Shown: positions 6,791 to 15,861, counted from the stretch's first letter. The stretch: 32,250 bases of DNA from Halorubrum sp. (GCA_028275105.1 JAQCNI010000078.1:1-32250); one strand, 5' to 3'. The notes: generated by a model from the letters alone, not told the origin. Program-made: numbers and translations.

Positions 6791-7078
6791 ATGACGGAGA
6801 AGTCACTCACGCTGCTCGAGATCCACCTCGGCGACGGCGACGTTCGGATCGCGCCGAACGGCCTCCTCGGCGAAGCGGGCGACGACGCGGACGATCCCGG
6901 CGCAGCCGACGGGGCGGACGGGTCATCGTCGAGAGTCCCCTGTGGCTGCTCGGCGGGTGGCGCCGCGAAGGCGTTGGCGGTCGTCGGCCTCCTCGCGGTC
7001 GTCGCGGTCGCCGTCGCGCGCCTGCTCGACGACGGATCGCTCGGGGACGCCGCGGCGCTCGACGCGCTCGGGGAGTAA
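6791..7078 (+). CDS. Small single-pass membrane protein, haloarchaeal hypothetical
   Basis: This 95-residue protein has an acidic, Gly/Asp-rich N-terminal half with one strand-like stretch (SLTLLEIHLGDGDVRI), a CGCS pair of cysteines near residue 51, and one hydrophobic helix (about 59-80, KALAVVGLLAVVAVAVARLL). It ends in a short polar tail. A TATA-like GGTTAAG lies about 27 nt before the ATG at 6791. No family is recognised; the acidic N-terminal part and single helix suggest a membrane-anchored small protein. Confidence 0.65.
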   Translation: MTEKSLTLLEIHLGDGDVRIAPNGLLGEAGDDADDPGAADGADGSSSRVPCGCSAGGAAKALAVVGLLAVVAVAVARLLDDGSLGDAAALDALGE

Positions 7079-7181
7079 CGGGGGCGCGGCGGACGGAATC
7101 GAGCCCGGGTCCAGCCCGCGACGGACGGGAACTGGCCCCGGCCGACACAAGCGACTTGAGTCCGGCACGCCTCCGATCCGT

Positions 7182-8138
7182 ATGGATATCGTTCGAAGCC
7201 TCCGTGCGGTCGCCGAGGCGTCCGGCACCGGCGTCGTCGACTGGGCGAGAGCCGGGGAGGCCGCGAAGACGAGCACGGATCCGGGGTCGCTCGCGCTCAC
7301 CCCGGCGGACCGGCGGGGATACGCGGCCGACGTGCGCGACGCGCGGGAGCGCCTCCGGACGGTCGCCGGGGTCGAGTTCGACGTCCCCGACACCGTCGAG
7401 GTCCAGAACCGACACCACTGGATCGACGCGAACCTCGACACGTTCCGGAACGTGATGGACCCGATGGAGGCCGCGACCGCCCGGTCGACGCCGGGCATAT
7501 CCCGGATCGCCAACACCGGGTCGATGGCGTTTGCGCTGGGGTTTCTCGCGCGGAACGTGCTCGGCCAGTACGACCCCCTGTTGCTGGCCGACGCCACCGA
7601 TGGCCACGGGCTCTACTTCGTCCACCCGAACATCGTCGCGGTCGCCACCGAGCTCGACGTCGACTACCCACGATTCCGGCGCTGGATAGCGTTCCACGAG
7701 GTGACCCACGCCGCGGAGTTCGGCGCGGCCCCCTGGCTGTCGGGCTACCTCGAGTCCCGCGTCGAACGCGGGATCGAGGGGCTGACCGCGGGCGGCATCG
7801 ACCGGGAGGCGTTCGCGGAGCTCCGGGCGGCGATGACCGCGGTCGAGGGATACGCGGAGCTACTCATGGACCGCGCGTTCGACGACGAGTACGCCGACCT
7901 CCGCCGGAAGGTCGACGAGCGGCGTGGGGGTGGCGACCCGATCCGGCAGTTGGCCCGTCGGCTGCTCGGACTCGACCTCAAACGGCGGCAGTACGAGCGC
8001 GGCGCGGCGTTCTTCGAACACGTCGCCGACGACCGTGGGCTCACCGCCGCCGGCGCGGTGTGGGACACTCCCGAAAACCTGCCGACCGCACGCGAGGTCG
8101 ACGATCCACGGAGTTGGCTCGTCCGGGTCGATCCCTAA
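7182..8138 (+). CDS. Zincin-like metallopeptidase, DUF2342 family (F420-associated)
   Basis: A 318-residue protein with the zincin motif H172-E-V-T-H176 inside AFHEVTHAAEF. A VEGYAE block (221-226) about 50 residues later fits the conserved helix of DUF2342 proteins. That family, found in actinobacteria and haloarchaea, was flagged as associated with coenzyme F420 because it co-occurs with F420 synthesis, but its substrate is unknown to me. The ATG at 7182 is chosen because family homology begins at MDIVRSL; the frame extends further upstream only as Arg/Ser-rich shadow. There is no signal peptide, so it is probably cytoplasmic. A split-barrel flavin/F420-type protein follows 68 nt later on the same strand. 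Confidence 0.82.
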   Translation: MDIVRSLRAVAEASGTGVVDWARAGEAAKTSTDPGSLALTPADRRGYAADVRDARERLRTVAGVEFDVPDTVEVQNRHHWIDANLDTFRNVMDPMEAATARSTPGISRIANTGSMAFALGFLARNVLGQYDPLLLADATDGHGLYFVHPNIVAVATELDVDYPRFRRWIAFHEVTHAAEFGAAPWLSGYLESRVERGIEGLTAGGIDREAFAELRAAMTAVEGYAELLMDRAFDDEYADLRRKVDERRGGGDPIRQLARRLLGLDLKRRQYERGAAFFEHVADDRGLTAAGAVWDTPENLPTAREVDDPRSWLVRVDP

Positions 8139-8206
8139 TCCGCCGTGTCGTCGTCGGTCCGCCGACCCGGCGGTGGGTTTAGGCTAACGCCGCCCCAACG
8201 CGACAC

Positions 8207-8692
8207 ATGGAACTTACTGGTCCGTGGAACCGCGACCGCGTCGACCGGTTCCTCAACGATACCCGGGTCCCGATTCGGGTCGGCTGTCGGACGCCCGCCG
8301 ACGATCCGTGGATGGTGTCGTTGTGGTTCCAGTGGGACGGCACGGTCCACTGCGCGACGAGCGCCGACGCGGACCTCGTGCGGTTCCTCGCGGCCGACGA
8401 TCACGTTTCCTTCGAGATATCGACGAACGACCCGCCCTACAGGGGAATCCGTGGGCGCGGGCAAGCGAGCGTGACTCCCGACGGGGGTCGACGGCTCCTC
8501 CGGGAACTGCTCGAACGGTACCTCGGCGGAACGGACACCGAACTCGGCGAGTGGCTCCTGCGACCGGAGCGCGAGGAGGTCCACGTTCGGATCGAACCGG
8601 ACCGGCTCCACTCGTGGGATTACAGCAGCCGGATTTCCGCGGGGTCCGGTCGGGGGGACGAAGGCCCGGACGGTGAAGATCCGGTCGAGTGA
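8207..8692 (+). CDS. Pyridoxamine 5'-phosphate oxidase-like split-barrel protein
   Basis: A 161-residue protein with the FMN-binding split-barrel layout. An N-terminal helix is followed by VPIRVGCRTPADDPWMVSLWF, a WDGTVHCATS strand pair, then a FEISTNDPPYRGIRGRG strand-loop, and a C-terminal helix. Relatives bind FMN, F420 or heme and are often annotated only by fold. GTTTAGG at about 8175-8181 is a TATA-like box near 28 nt before the ATG. The gene follows the DUF2342 metallopeptidase, whose family tracks with F420, so F420 or FMN as cofactor is a fair inference; the reaction is unknown. The C-terminal 20 residues are disordered and acidic. Confidence 0.75.
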   Translation: MELTGPWNRDRVDRFLNDTRVPIRVGCRTPADDPWMVSLWFQWDGTVHCATSADADLVRFLAADDHVSFEISTNDPPYRGIRGRGQASVTPDGGRRLLRELLERYLGGTDTELGEWLLRPEREEVHVRIEPDRLHSWDYSSRISAGSGRGDEGPDGEDPVE

Positions 8693-8748
8693 GGGCCGAG
8701 ACGAATCGAGGCACGGACGGGGGAGTCAGAGACGGGTGCCGATCCGCC

Positions 8749-10230
8749 TCACCGGCCCAGCTCCCGAAGATTTTCCGTTTCCACCCGATCCGGCAGGCGG
8801 TCGAGCACCCGGTCCGGCCAGCCGTCGTGACCGAGCGTGATCGCGGCATCGGGATTGGCGTCGGCGAGGCGGCGAACTCCCTCGGCGGCCGCTCGCCGGG
8901 CGGCGGCATCGACCCGGTCCGGGACTTCGGCGGTGAGCGGGTACGTCTCCGAAAGCGATCGCGGGAACGGACCGAACGGCGGTTTGACCCGCCAGACGGC
9001 GTCGTAATCGTGTGTCGAGGGCGTCTTCGACTCGGTGAGGAGGATCGAGTCCGGCACCGAGAGGCGGTCGAGGCGACCGTGGTGGCGGCGGACCTCCGGC
9101 CGGCGAGCGGACTCGTGTGAGGTGTAAAAGAACGTGTCCTTCGAGACCGGGTCAGTCGCCTCCAGCCGGTCGGCAGCGTCGAGGAGCGCCCGATACCCGT
9201 CGAGCATCGCCGGGTGGCCCCGAGCGCGCCGATCGACGAGTTCGAGCAGGTTCCCCGCGCGGATCGCCGCCTTGATCCGGCGGACCTCCTCGAACGTGAC
9301 GTGGAGGTTGTGCTCGGCGAGGAGCCGTTCGGCCGTGTCGTCGTCGCCAGCACGGAGGTCCTCGGGGGTGTGCTCGGCACAGACCGGACACGAACAGGGG
9401 AAGTACGCCATCTCCGCGAGGTGTTCGGTGCCGGAGACGGTGAGGTACCGGCCGTCGCGCGCCATCAGCGCGTACGCGGCCGAGTCGAACAGGTCACAGC
9501 CCAGCGCCACCGCCAGCGCGAGGCTCATCGGGTGGCCCGCGCCGAACAGGTGGACCGGACAGTCGGGGTCGAGCCCGCGTTTCGCGGCGGTGACGGTCTC
9601 AACGACGTCGTCGTAGCGGTAGGCGTTCAGCAGCGGCACCATCGCGCCGACCGGGAACACGTCGAGATCGGTTCCGGCCGCGTGCCGCCCGGCCGCCTCC
9701 CGAAGGTCGGGGTACGCCGACCCCTGAACTGGCGCGTTGACCAGCATTTCGCCCGTTTCGGTCGCCTCCGCGTCGGTGAGGGCTTGCTCCGTGGTCGCGA
9801 GTTCCCGCTCGGCGCGGTCGCGGTTGGCATCCGGCGGGGTCGGGACGTCCACGGGCGTCGCGACGTCGCTCCCGATCCGGCGCTGGAACTCGAGGATCTC
9901 GGCGGTGGTGACGTCGATCTCGCCGTATTCGGCGAGCTGGAACGAGCCCGAGTCCGTCATGATCGCGCCGTCGAACCCGAGAAATCCGTGGATCCCCTCG
10001 TCGAGGACCCGGTCGCGGATCCGATCCGTACTCCGGATGATGTAGGAGTTCGTGATCAGCATCTCCGCGCCGAACTCCCCGCGGAGCCGCGACGGATCCA
10101 CCGTGAGGACGTTCGGGTTGACCACGGGCAGCAACGCCGGCGTCTCGACGGTGACGCCCGCACTGGGGACCTCGAGCCGTCCGATCCGCCCGGCGGCGTC
10201 GTGGTCCCGGACCTCGAAGTGGTCGCGCAT
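8749..10230 (-). CDS. tgtA: Archaeosine tRNA-guanine(15) transglycosylase
   Basis: A 493-residue enzyme of the archaeal TGT type. It swaps guanine-15 in the tRNA D-loop for preQ0, the first step of archaeosine synthesis. Catalytic Asp residues are D93 (MTDSGSFQ) and D249 (LFDSAAY). The zinc site is C279-S-C281-P-V-C284-A-E-H287. Substrate-binding blocks NAPVQGS and PVGAMVPLL are intact. The length suits the haloarchaeal protein with N-terminal catalytic barrel and a C-terminal extension. The start [20 protein letters not shown] matches the family; a CCTTACC box lies about 25-30 nt upstream. It seems monocistronic and is convergent with the split-barrel gene. Confidence 0.95.
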   Translation of the reverse strand: MRDHFEVRDHDAAGRIGRLEVPSAGVTVETPALLPVVNPNVLTVDPSRLRGEFGAEMLITNSYIIRSTDRIRDRVLDEGIHGFLGFDGAIMTDSGSFQLAEYGEIDVTTAEILEFQRRIGSDVATPVDVPTPPDANRDRAERELATTEQALTDAEATETGEMLVNAPVQGSAYPDLREAAGRHAAGTDLDVFPVGAMVPLLNAYRYDDVVETVTAAKRGLDPDCPVHLFGAGHPMSLALAVALGCDLFDSAAYALMARDGRYLTVSGTEHLAEMAYFPCSCPVCAEHTPEDLRAGDDDTAERLLAEHNLHVTFEEVRRIKAAIRAGNLLELVDRRARGHPAMLDGYRALLDAADRLEATDPVSKDTFFYTSHESARRPEVRRHHGRLDRLSVPDSILLTESKTPSTHDYDAVWRVKPPFGPFPRSLSETYPLTAEVPDRVDAAARRAAAEGVRRLADANPDAAITLGHDGWPDRVLDRLPDRVETENLRELGR

Positions 10231-10260
10231 ACCCGGACTGCGGGCACGTCGGCGGTAAGG

Positions 10261-10293
10261 GTTGCGTTCGGGATCGGTGCGGTTGCGTTCGGG
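10261..10293. repeat. Direct repeat, 12 bp with 21-bp period
   Basis: GTTGCGTTCGGG occurs at 10261-10272 and again at 10282-10293, between the tgtA start and the stop of the SIMPL lipoprotein gene. It lies just upstream of the presumed tgtA promoter and could be slippage or a paired binding site. Confidence 0.8.
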
Positions 10294-10328
10294 TTTGACG
10301 GCCCCCTTTGCGGGTCGGGGGCGGTCGG

Positions 10329-11075
10329 TCAGGCCGCTTCCGCGTCGAATACGACGCTCACGGTGACGGTGACGTCGACGTCTCCCGTTTCGACCCCGGT
10401 GCTGGCCCCGCCCCCGGCGTCGCCCGATTCGGTTCGGAGGGCGGTCGCCGTGAACGGACTCGTTCGGGCGTTCGTCGTCGAGACGGCGTACACCCCGGTC
10501 ACCGTGAGGTTGGCGTTCTCCGCGAGGACGTCGGCCTCGTCGTGGGCGTTCCCCATCGCGTCCGCCAGCGCCTCGTCGCGGAGTTCGTCCGCCCGGTCCT
10601 CGCTGAGGCCGAACTCGATCCGCTCGACGCCGTCCGCGCCGGCGTCGACCGCGACGTCGATGACGTCGCCGACGGCGTCCACGTCGCCGATCTCGACGGC
10701 GTAGACGTGCTCGCCGCGGTACGCCTCGTGGTCGGGGGTCTCGCGGGATTCCCGCGTTCGTCGGATGTCGTACCGTTCGGTCCGGACGTCCCCCTCGTCG
10801 AGCCCCCAGTCGTAGAGGGCGGTGCGGAGTTCGTCGTCGGCGGTCGCCAGTTCGGAGCGGACGGCACCCGGATCGTCCCCGGTCGCCTCGACCGCGACCC
10901 GGACGGTGGCGCGGTCGGGCTCCGCGGTCGCCTCGCCCTCGGCGGATACCTCGATCGACCGGTCGAGGTCGTCCGCCGCGCCACCGGTCTCGGCTGCCGT
11001 GCCCGTCAGACCGGCACAGCCGGCCAGCAGGATGAGCAGTGCGACGCCGAGTGCCGTGGTGAGTCTTCGGTCCAT
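10329..11075 (-). CDS. SIMPL-domain (DUF541) lipoprotein
   Basis: A 248-residue predicted lipoprotein. The signal peptide [10 protein letters not shown] then [10 protein letters not shown] ends in a lipobox with Cys20. The mature part holds the SIMPL domain, with the hallmark early motif [22 protein letters not shown] and a C-terminal [12 protein letters not shown] strand. Proteins of this family are periplasmic or surface-exposed oligomers linked loosely to stress responses and outer-surface functions. I chose the ATG at 11075 rather than a GTG four codons up because a TATA-like GTATATCA (minus strand) lies 27 nt before it. It appears monocistronic. Confidence 0.87.
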   Translation of the reverse strand: MDRRLTTALGVALLILLAGCAGLTGTAAETGGAADDLDRSIEVSAEGEATAEPDRATVRVAVEATGDDPGAVRSELATADDELRTALYDWGLDEGDVRTERYDIRRTRESRETPDHEAYRGEHVYAVEIGDVDAVGDVIDVAVDAGADGVERIEFGLSEDRADELRDEALADAMGNAHDEADVLAENANLTVTGVYAVSTTNARTSPFTATALRTESGDAGGGASTGVETGDVDVTVTVSVVFDAEAA

Positions 11076-11097
11076 GGGCGGCGGCACGTCGCGGAGA

Positions 11098-11106
11098 TGA
11101 TATACG
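11098..11106 (-). promoter_or_regulatory. TATA-like box for the SIMPL lipoprotein gene
   Basis: TGATATACG on the plus strand (CGTATATCA on the minus strand) is centred 27 nt from the ATG at 11075 and supports that start as leaderless. Confidence 0.6.
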
Positions 11107-11193
11107 TGGCGTAAACGAAAAGAGTCGTTTGTGCGACGGTCGGGTCGACGATGGCCGACGGTTCCCTTCCGCTTCCGTCCGGCCCGGTCCGTG

Positions 11194-12054
11194 TCACAGC
11201 CCCGTCGGATGGCTCAGGTACGTCGTCTCCATTCCCCGCTCCTCGGCGAGGCTCCGAAGCGATCTGACCCCGAACGTTTCGGTCGCGTAGTGTCCGGCGA
11301 GGAACACCGTTACCCCGGCCTCCCGCGCGTCGTGGTACACCTGCTGTTTCCCCTCGCCGGTGATCAGCGCGTCCGCGCCGGCGGTGGCCGCTTCATCGAG
11401 CCAGTCGGTCCCGGAGCCGGTGACGACCGCGACCCGCTCGATCCGGTCCGGGCCAAAATCGAGGACGCGGGTTCCCGTCTCGTTCCCGTCGAACCGGTCG
11501 AGCCGTTCCCGGATCGCGTCCGCGGGGAGCGGTTCGTGAGTCCGGCCGATGGTCCCGATCGTGACCGGCCCGATCGTGCCGAACGGTTCCCGATCCGACA
11601 GGCCGACCGCGTCGGCGACGCCGGCGGCGTTCCCGTGTTCCGGGTGACCGTCCAGCGGAAGGTGCGAGACGTACAGCGCGAGGTCCCCGTCGACGAGGGA
11701 CGCGATCCGGTCGTAGGTCCGGCCGGTGACGTGGTCGATCCCGCCCCACGAGATCCCGTGATGGACGACGAGGACGTCGGCTCCGGCGTCCGTCGCCGCG
11801 GCGATCGTCGCCGTCGCCGCGTCGACTGCGAACGCGGCGTGTTCGACGTCGAACGGTCCGTTGGTCGTTCCGGGCTCCGGGGCGTCCGGCGTCCCGGATT
11901 CCGGGGACACGGCAGCCCCGACGGTACCGACGGCCGCTGACCCGGTATCTGCCGACGGGCCGACCTGAAGCCCGTTGGCGCTGGCGTCGACGTCGGCGTA
12001 CGCGTCGGTGTCGAGGCGGTCATCCAGTCGGTTGGCAAACTCGCGTAACTCCAT
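11194..12054 (-). CDS. Nif3-like dinuclear metal centre protein
   Basis: A 286-residue member of the Nif3/YbgI/DUF34 family of toroidal hexamers with a two-metal site. The visible ligand set fits: H98-H99 in VVHHGISWGG, the HLPLD...HPEHGN block (131-142), and H255/E259 in GHYATETFG. The biochemical role of the family is not settled; metal-dependent hydrolase and metal-insertion roles have been proposed. The protein carries an acidic, Gly/Ser-rich insertion (about 35-68) after the GLQVG motif. The ATG at 12054 (MELREF) is preferred over one seven codons up, since a GTTTTT box lies about 27 nt before it. It follows hemA on the same strand after a 36-nt gap. Confidence 0.9.
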   Translation of the reverse strand: MELREFANRLDDRLDTDAYADVDASANGLQVGPSADTGSAAVGTVGAAVSPESGTPDAPEPGTTNGPFDVEHAAFAVDAATATIAAATDAGADVLVVHHGISWGGIDHVTGRTYDRIASLVDGDLALYVSHLPLDGHPEHGNAAGVADAVGLSDREPFGTIGPVTIGTIGRTHEPLPADAIRERLDRFDGNETGTRVLDFGPDRIERVAVVTGSGTDWLDEAATAGADALITGEGKQQVYHDAREAGVTVFLAGHYATETFGVRSLRSLAEERGMETTYLSHPTGL

Positions 12055-12090
12055 GAGGGCAGATACGGGGCGCATGGCAAAAACGTCCGG

Positions 12091-13458
12091 TCAGTCGTCG
12101 AACCGGTCCGCGATCGAATCGGGGACCGCGTCGGCGGGCATGCCCGGCGGGAGGTCGGACGGATTCCCGTCGGCCGGTGCGTCGATCGACCCGTCGTCTC
12201 CGGGCGTGTCCGGCGGCGCGTCGAACTCGGGGTTGAACAGCCGCAGCGCCGTTCGGATCGTCTCCCAGTCGTTCTCGCCCGCGGCGTCCCGCAGCGACCG
12301 GGTCGGGGCCGCGAGTAGTTGACCGACCAGCGAGTCGGCCATCGCCTCGACCGTCTCGCGCTGGTCCTCGTTCAGCCCGCCCTGCGCGTCGAGTTTGGTG
12401 ACCGCGCGTTCCACCTCGCGGGCCTTGACCCGCTCCGCGCCGGCGTACATCGCGGAAATGGCGTCGTCGGCGCGCTTGCGCTTGTATGACCGGAGGATCC
12501 GGTCGAGCTCCGCTTCGATGATCGCTTCGACCTTGCGAGCCTCCGCCTCGCGGGCTTCCCGCGTCTCGCGAGTGACGTCCTCCAGAGCGTCGATGTCGTG
12601 GAGTGAGACGGCGGACAGCTCCCCGGTTTGGGGGTCGACGTCGCGGGGCCGAGCGATATCGACGACGACGGTCCGATTCGCGTCCGCGAACTCCCGCGGG
12701 CCGAGGATCGCGTCCGGGCTCCCCGTCGCCGCGATCACGACGTCCGCCTCGGGCACGACCGCGGGGAGATCGCTTAGGGGAGCCACCGACACGTCGGTGT
12801 CCATCTCCTCGGCGACGAACGCGGCGTTCCGAATCGTCCGGTTCGCGACGACGACCTCGCCGACCGCCGTGTCGTCGAGCGTCCGGGCCACGAGGGTGCC
12901 CATCTCGCCGGCTCCGATGACGACCGCGATCCCGTCGGTGAGGTCAACCTCGCGGGCTGCCAGCCGAACCGCGGCGGAGCCGAGCGAGACGACGCCCTCG
13001 TTTATCGACGTCTCCGTCCGGGCGCGTTCGCCGACGTGGAGCGCCTTCGTGACGGCGTCCTCAAGGACGGGTCCGATCCCGCCGGCCGCCCGTGACTCCT
13101 CGTAGGCGTCTCGCACCTGTCCGATTATCTGGTCCTCGCCGAGCACCAGCGATTCGAGTCCCGACGCGACCCGCATCAGGTGTTCGAGGCTCTCCTCGTG
13201 GTCGAGTCGACGGACGGCCGCGCCGCGGATCGACGGCGCGAACGTGTCGAGCGCGGCGGTGCCGTCGCCGGTGTGGTCGGTGACGACGTACGCCTCCGAC
13301 CGGTTACACGTCCGGATCGCGAACGCCTCCTCGACGCCGTCGCGCGCGAGCAGGTCGGAGACGGTCGCGCGGACGCCGCCGCCGGCCGCCTCGATTTCGT
13401 CGACCGTGGCGTCGGTGTGGGCGACGCTAACGCCGGCGATGGCACCGGTCCCGTTCAT
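12091..13458 (-). CDS. hemA: Glutamyl-tRNA reductase
   Basis: A 455-residue enzyme that reduces glutamyl-tRNA(Glu) to glutamate-1-semialdehyde, committing C5 flux to tetrapyrroles. The catalytic nucleophile is C51 in IRTCNRSEAY, and the NADPH-binding domain has GAGEMG (182-187). The C-terminal dimerisation helices are followed by a disordered acidic tail of about 40 residues. The ATG at 13458 overlaps the stop of the precorrin-2 dehydrogenase gene as ATGA, so the two are translationally coupled; an in-frame extension to 13533 is rejected. It is the last gene of the heme operon with ahbAB and the Met8-like gene upstream. Confidence 0.96.
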   Translation of the reverse strand: MNGTGAIAGVSVAHTDATVDEIEAAGGGVRATVSDLLARDGVEEAFAIRTCNRSEAYVVTDHTGDGTAALDTFAPSIRGAAVRRLDHEESLEHLMRVASGLESLVLGEDQIIGQVRDAYEESRAAGGIGPVLEDAVTKALHVGERARTETSINEGVVSLGSAAVRLAAREVDLTDGIAVVIGAGEMGTLVARTLDDTAVGEVVVANRTIRNAAFVAEEMDTDVSVAPLSDLPAVVPEADVVIAATGSPDAILGPREFADANRTVVVDIARPRDVDPQTGELSAVSLHDIDALEDVTRETREAREAEARKVEAIIEAELDRILRSYKRKRADDAISAMYAGAERVKAREVERAVTKLDAQGGLNEDQRETVEAMADSLVGQLLAAPTRSLRDAAGENDWETIRTALRLFNPEFDAPPDTPGDDGSIDAPADGNPSDLPPGMPADAVPDSIADRFDD

Positions 13459-14156
13459 TCGTCGACGACCTCCGTTATCACGTCGTGCGCCTCCTGACGG
13501 CCGTTCGATCTCCCCTTTTGTAAACCCTTCCAAACCCCCTCAGATCGCACGACGCGACGGATCGCGGCCCGTCGCGTCTCCGGGTCGATTCCCCGCTCCG
13601 CGAGCTCCCGCCGGAGTTCGCCCGAGAGGGCCGCCATCGCACCGGCGCCCTCAATCTCGGCCTCGATCCGCTGTCGGAGCGCCCTCGAGAGCGCCGGGCT
13701 CGTCCCGCCGGTCGATATCGCGACGCTCACCGACCCGTCGTCGACCGTCGCGGGGACGACGACGCTTCCCGCGTCCCGGCCGCCGGAGACGTCAGTCCGG
13801 TTCACGAGGAGTCCCGCGTTGAGTGCCGCCGATTCGGCGGCCGCGTTCACCGTCCGGTCGTCCGTCGCCGCGACCACCAGCGCCGGCGACACGCGGTCAA
13901 CCCAGCCACGCACCGCTTCCGGGTCGGGTGCCGCCCTAACCAGTCGTATCGGAGGCGACGCTTCGTCAGCAGTCATGTCCGGCGGCGATGCCGCTTCGTC
14001 GGCCGAATTGTCGCCGAGAAGCGCGTCGTCGAACGTCGGGCTGATGACGACGACGTCCGCCTCACGGGCGAAACGGGCCGCCTTCCGTGCGCCGACGGAC
14101 CCGCCGCCGAGGACGAGGACGGTTTGATCGGTCAGGTCGTGATAGAGGGGGATCAT
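13455..14156 (-). CDS. Precorrin-2 dehydrogenase / sirohydrochlorin ferrochelatase-type protein (Met8/SirC-like)
   Basis: A 233-residue protein starting with the bifunctional-siroheme-synthase NAD-binding region: MIPLYHDL, then V-L-G-G-G-S-V-G-A-R-K (15-25). ISTGGTSPALSRALRQRIE (about 167-185) is the conserved dimerisation-domain signature. It oxidises precorrin-2 to sirohydrochlorin; whether it also inserts iron cannot be told. A disordered insertion (about 48-65, acidic, Pro/Ser-rich) follows the second Rossmann strand. It lies 43 nt after ahbAB and overlaps hemA by 4 nt, which places it in the siroheme-to-heme branch. Confidence 0.9.
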   Translation of the reverse strand: MIPLYHDLTDQTVLVLGGGSVGARKAARFAREADVVVISPTFDDALLGDNSADEAASPPDMTADEASPPIRLVRAAPDPEAVRGWVDRVSPALVVAATDDRTVNAAAESAALNAGLLVNRTDVSGGRDAGSVVVPATVDDGSVSVAISTGGTSPALSRALRQRIEAEIEGAGAMAALSGELRRELAERGIDPETRRAAIRRVVRSEGVWKGLQKGRSNGRQEAHDVITEVVDE

Positions 14157-14199
14157 TGGACGGGTAAGCTGGTTGAGTCAGTCGTCTCGTATCGGACGA

Positions 14200-15285
14200 T
14201 TAAGCGGTGTTGCCCTCGGCGCGCTCGTCGATTCGGATCCCCGTCTTCTTCAGGATCCGTGTCGAGAACAGCGTGTCCCAGTCGTCGGCGCCGACGTCCC
14301 AGTACCCCTTCATCGTCGACCGTACTTCGGCGACCCGGCGCTCGCTTTCGGCCTCGGTCCGCCCGTGGGTCATCGCGAAGAAGTTGTACTCCCAGACCCC
14401 CTCATGTCGGGGGCGTTCATAACAGTGGGTGACGAAATCGAGGTCGGCGACCGCGGGCCCGACCGCGTCGAGCACGTCCGCGGGGACGTCCCAGACGGTC
14501 ATCCCGTTCTCCGTGTAGCCGAGCGCGTAGTGGTTTGGAACCACCCCAATGCGCCGCACCTTCCCCTCCCGACGGAACCGCTCGATCGTTTCGATCACCC
14601 AGTCGACGTCGGCGTCGAGCGACGCCGCGACGTCCGCGTACGGCGTCTCGGTGATCGGGAGTCCACCCTGTATCTCGACGACGAGGTCGCGTTCGGCTGG
14701 CGTGAGCGTCGACCGGTCCGACGGCTCGACGTCGGGCGCCAAGTTGGAGAGATCGACGTCGCCGTCCGACACGGGGCCGTCGACGAAGAACCGCGCGCCG
14801 ACGTGGAACTCCCGGGTCTTCGGCAGATTGTACGTCTCCTGGCCCGTCGCCGACTCGATCGCATCGAGCACCTCCCGTACGCGGTCGTGTGCGTCCTTGC
14901 CGGGGTCCGGGTGATCGGCAACGCTCACCACGAACCAGACGTTGAGGTGGGGGTGTTCCCGCTCGTAGTTGTGGGCGACCTCGGTGAACCCGTTCACCGT
15001 CTCGACCACCGCCTCGAACCGGTCCTCCGGCGCATGCATCGCCACGAGCGAGGCCGCACCGCCGATCTCCTCGGCGTTGACGAGTGCGCCGAAACGGGAA
15101 AGCACCCCCGAGTCGTCGAGTTCGTGGACCCGCTCGCACAGTTCCGGTCCCGTGACCGCCAGATCGTGCTCGCGAAGCGCGGCGGCCGCCGGCTCGAACG
15201 GCCGCTCCGTCGCCGGGAAACCCCCCTGAAACGCGTTGAGGATCCCCCGGTCGAGCGCCGTCAGTTCCGCGTCGACCTCCTTCAT
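14200..15285 (-). CDS. ahbAB: Siroheme decarboxylase, fused AhbA-AhbB (Lrp/AsnC-like)
   Basis: This 361-residue protein contains two AsnC/Lrp-like halves. Half one (about 1-165) opens LTALDRGILNAFQGGFPATERPF. Half two (about 185-350) opens LTPAERDLVVEIQGGLPITETPY. Each has a winged-helix start followed by a RAM-like domain. This tandem is the AhbA/AhbB pair joined in one chain; the enzyme decarboxylates siroheme to 12,18-didecarboxysiroheme on the archaeal route to heme b. Genome pipelines often mislabel it as a transcriptional regulator. The ATG at 15285 is chosen because homology starts there and a CTTATTCTC box lies about 27 nt upstream. It heads the ahbAB - met8-like - hemA operon. Confidence 0.9.
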   Translation of the reverse strand: MKEVDAELTALDRGILNAFQGGFPATERPFEPAAAALREHDLAVTGPELCERVHELDDSGVLSRFGALVNAEEIGGAASLVAMHAPEDRFEAVVETVNGFTEVAHNYEREHPHLNVWFVVSVADHPDPGKDAHDRVREVLDAIESATGQETYNLPKTREFHVGARFFVDGPVSDGDVDLSNLAPDVEPSDRSTLTPAERDLVVEIQGGLPITETPYADVAASLDADVDWVIETIERFRREGKVRRIGVVPNHYALGYTENGMTVWDVPADVLDAVGPAVADLDFVTHCYERPRHEGVWEYNFFAMTHGRTEAESERRVAEVRSTMKGYWDVGADDWDTLFSTRILKKTGIRIDERAEGNTA

Positions 15286-15380
15286 GTATCCGGGTCGGTC
15301 CCGAGGGAGAATAAGCGATCCGACCCGCGGTTCGGACGAGACGGTCGACCGGCGACGATTCCATCGGTCCACCGTTCCGC

Positions 15381-15848
15381 CTACCCGTCGACGTCCCGAG
15401 CGATGTCGGCCAGCGACGACCGTGGTCCACGGTGCGCGTCGTACACCGTTCGCTCGCCGGGGACCCTGAGCCCGTACTGCTCGCCCGGAACGACGACGTC
15501 GAGCACGACGACGTCGCCCGGCCCGCGGTCCCGGTCGTCGAGCCAGTCAGTCAACCGGTTTCGCCCTTCGCCGGCCGTCCGAGCCAGCCGGCGGTCGTCG
15601 AACGCGCCGCGGAACAGCCGACCGCGGGCGTCGGCCACGACGCGTGCGTGGGACTCCTCGCGGTCGATCACGAGGCGGACGAGGTCGCCCTCCGCGACCG
15701 AGAGCGTTTCACACGTCCCCGACTCGATGCGGTCGTTGAGGACGTCATCGTCCGGGATCCGAACGCAGGGGCGCCGCGTACCGCCGCTCCGGGCGAGGGA
15801 GACCCGGACCGAGGGGACGCTCCCGTCGTCCGAGGGGACGCGGGGCAT
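15381..15848 (-). CDS. Conserved haloarchaeal hypothetical protein, downstream of rps6e
   Basis: A 155-residue soluble protein without a motif I can name. It has an N-terminal PSVRVSLARSGGTRRPCVRIPD strand region, a GDLVRLVIDREESHARVVADARGRLFRGAFDD core that looks like a small beta-barrel, and a C-terminal VVVLDVVVPGEQYGLRVPGE strand pair. The ATG at 15848 is chosen: the longer frame upstream runs antisense-like through S6e. It begins 13 nt after rps6e ends, so it is probably cotranscribed with it. The repeated 'lifetime of strand-turn-strand' pattern hints at a nucleic-acid-binding fold, but this is only an impression. Confidence 0.75.
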   Translation of the reverse strand: MPRVPSDDGSVPSVRVSLARSGGTRRPCVRIPDDDVLNDRIESGTCETLSVAEGDLVRLVIDREESHARVVADARGRLFRGAFDDRRLARTAGEGRNRLTDWLDDRDRGPGDVVVLDVVVPGEQYGLRVPGERTVYDAHRGPRSSLADIARDVDG

Positions 15849-15861
15849 GGAAGCGATGCGG

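Noticed and set aside
6564..6794. A 76-codon frame across the 11-bp tandem repeat
   Set aside because: The reading is a product of the repeat (RREPDGG-type words) and has no start signal or domain.
8253..10230. Other frames within and beside tgtA and the split-barrel gene
   Set aside because: They are Arg/Pro/Ser-rich shadows; only the tgtA and split-barrel frames carry catalytic motifs.
11076..11087. GTG start of the SIMPL lipoprotein at 11087
   Set aside because: The ATG at 11075 gives a cleaner signal peptide and the right distance to the TATA-like box.
14200..15285. Transcriptional regulator (Lrp/AsnC) role for ahbAB
   Set aside because: The tandem Lrp-like halves and the operon with a Met8-like gene and hemA fit siroheme decarboxylase, whose subunits share that fold but act as enzymes.
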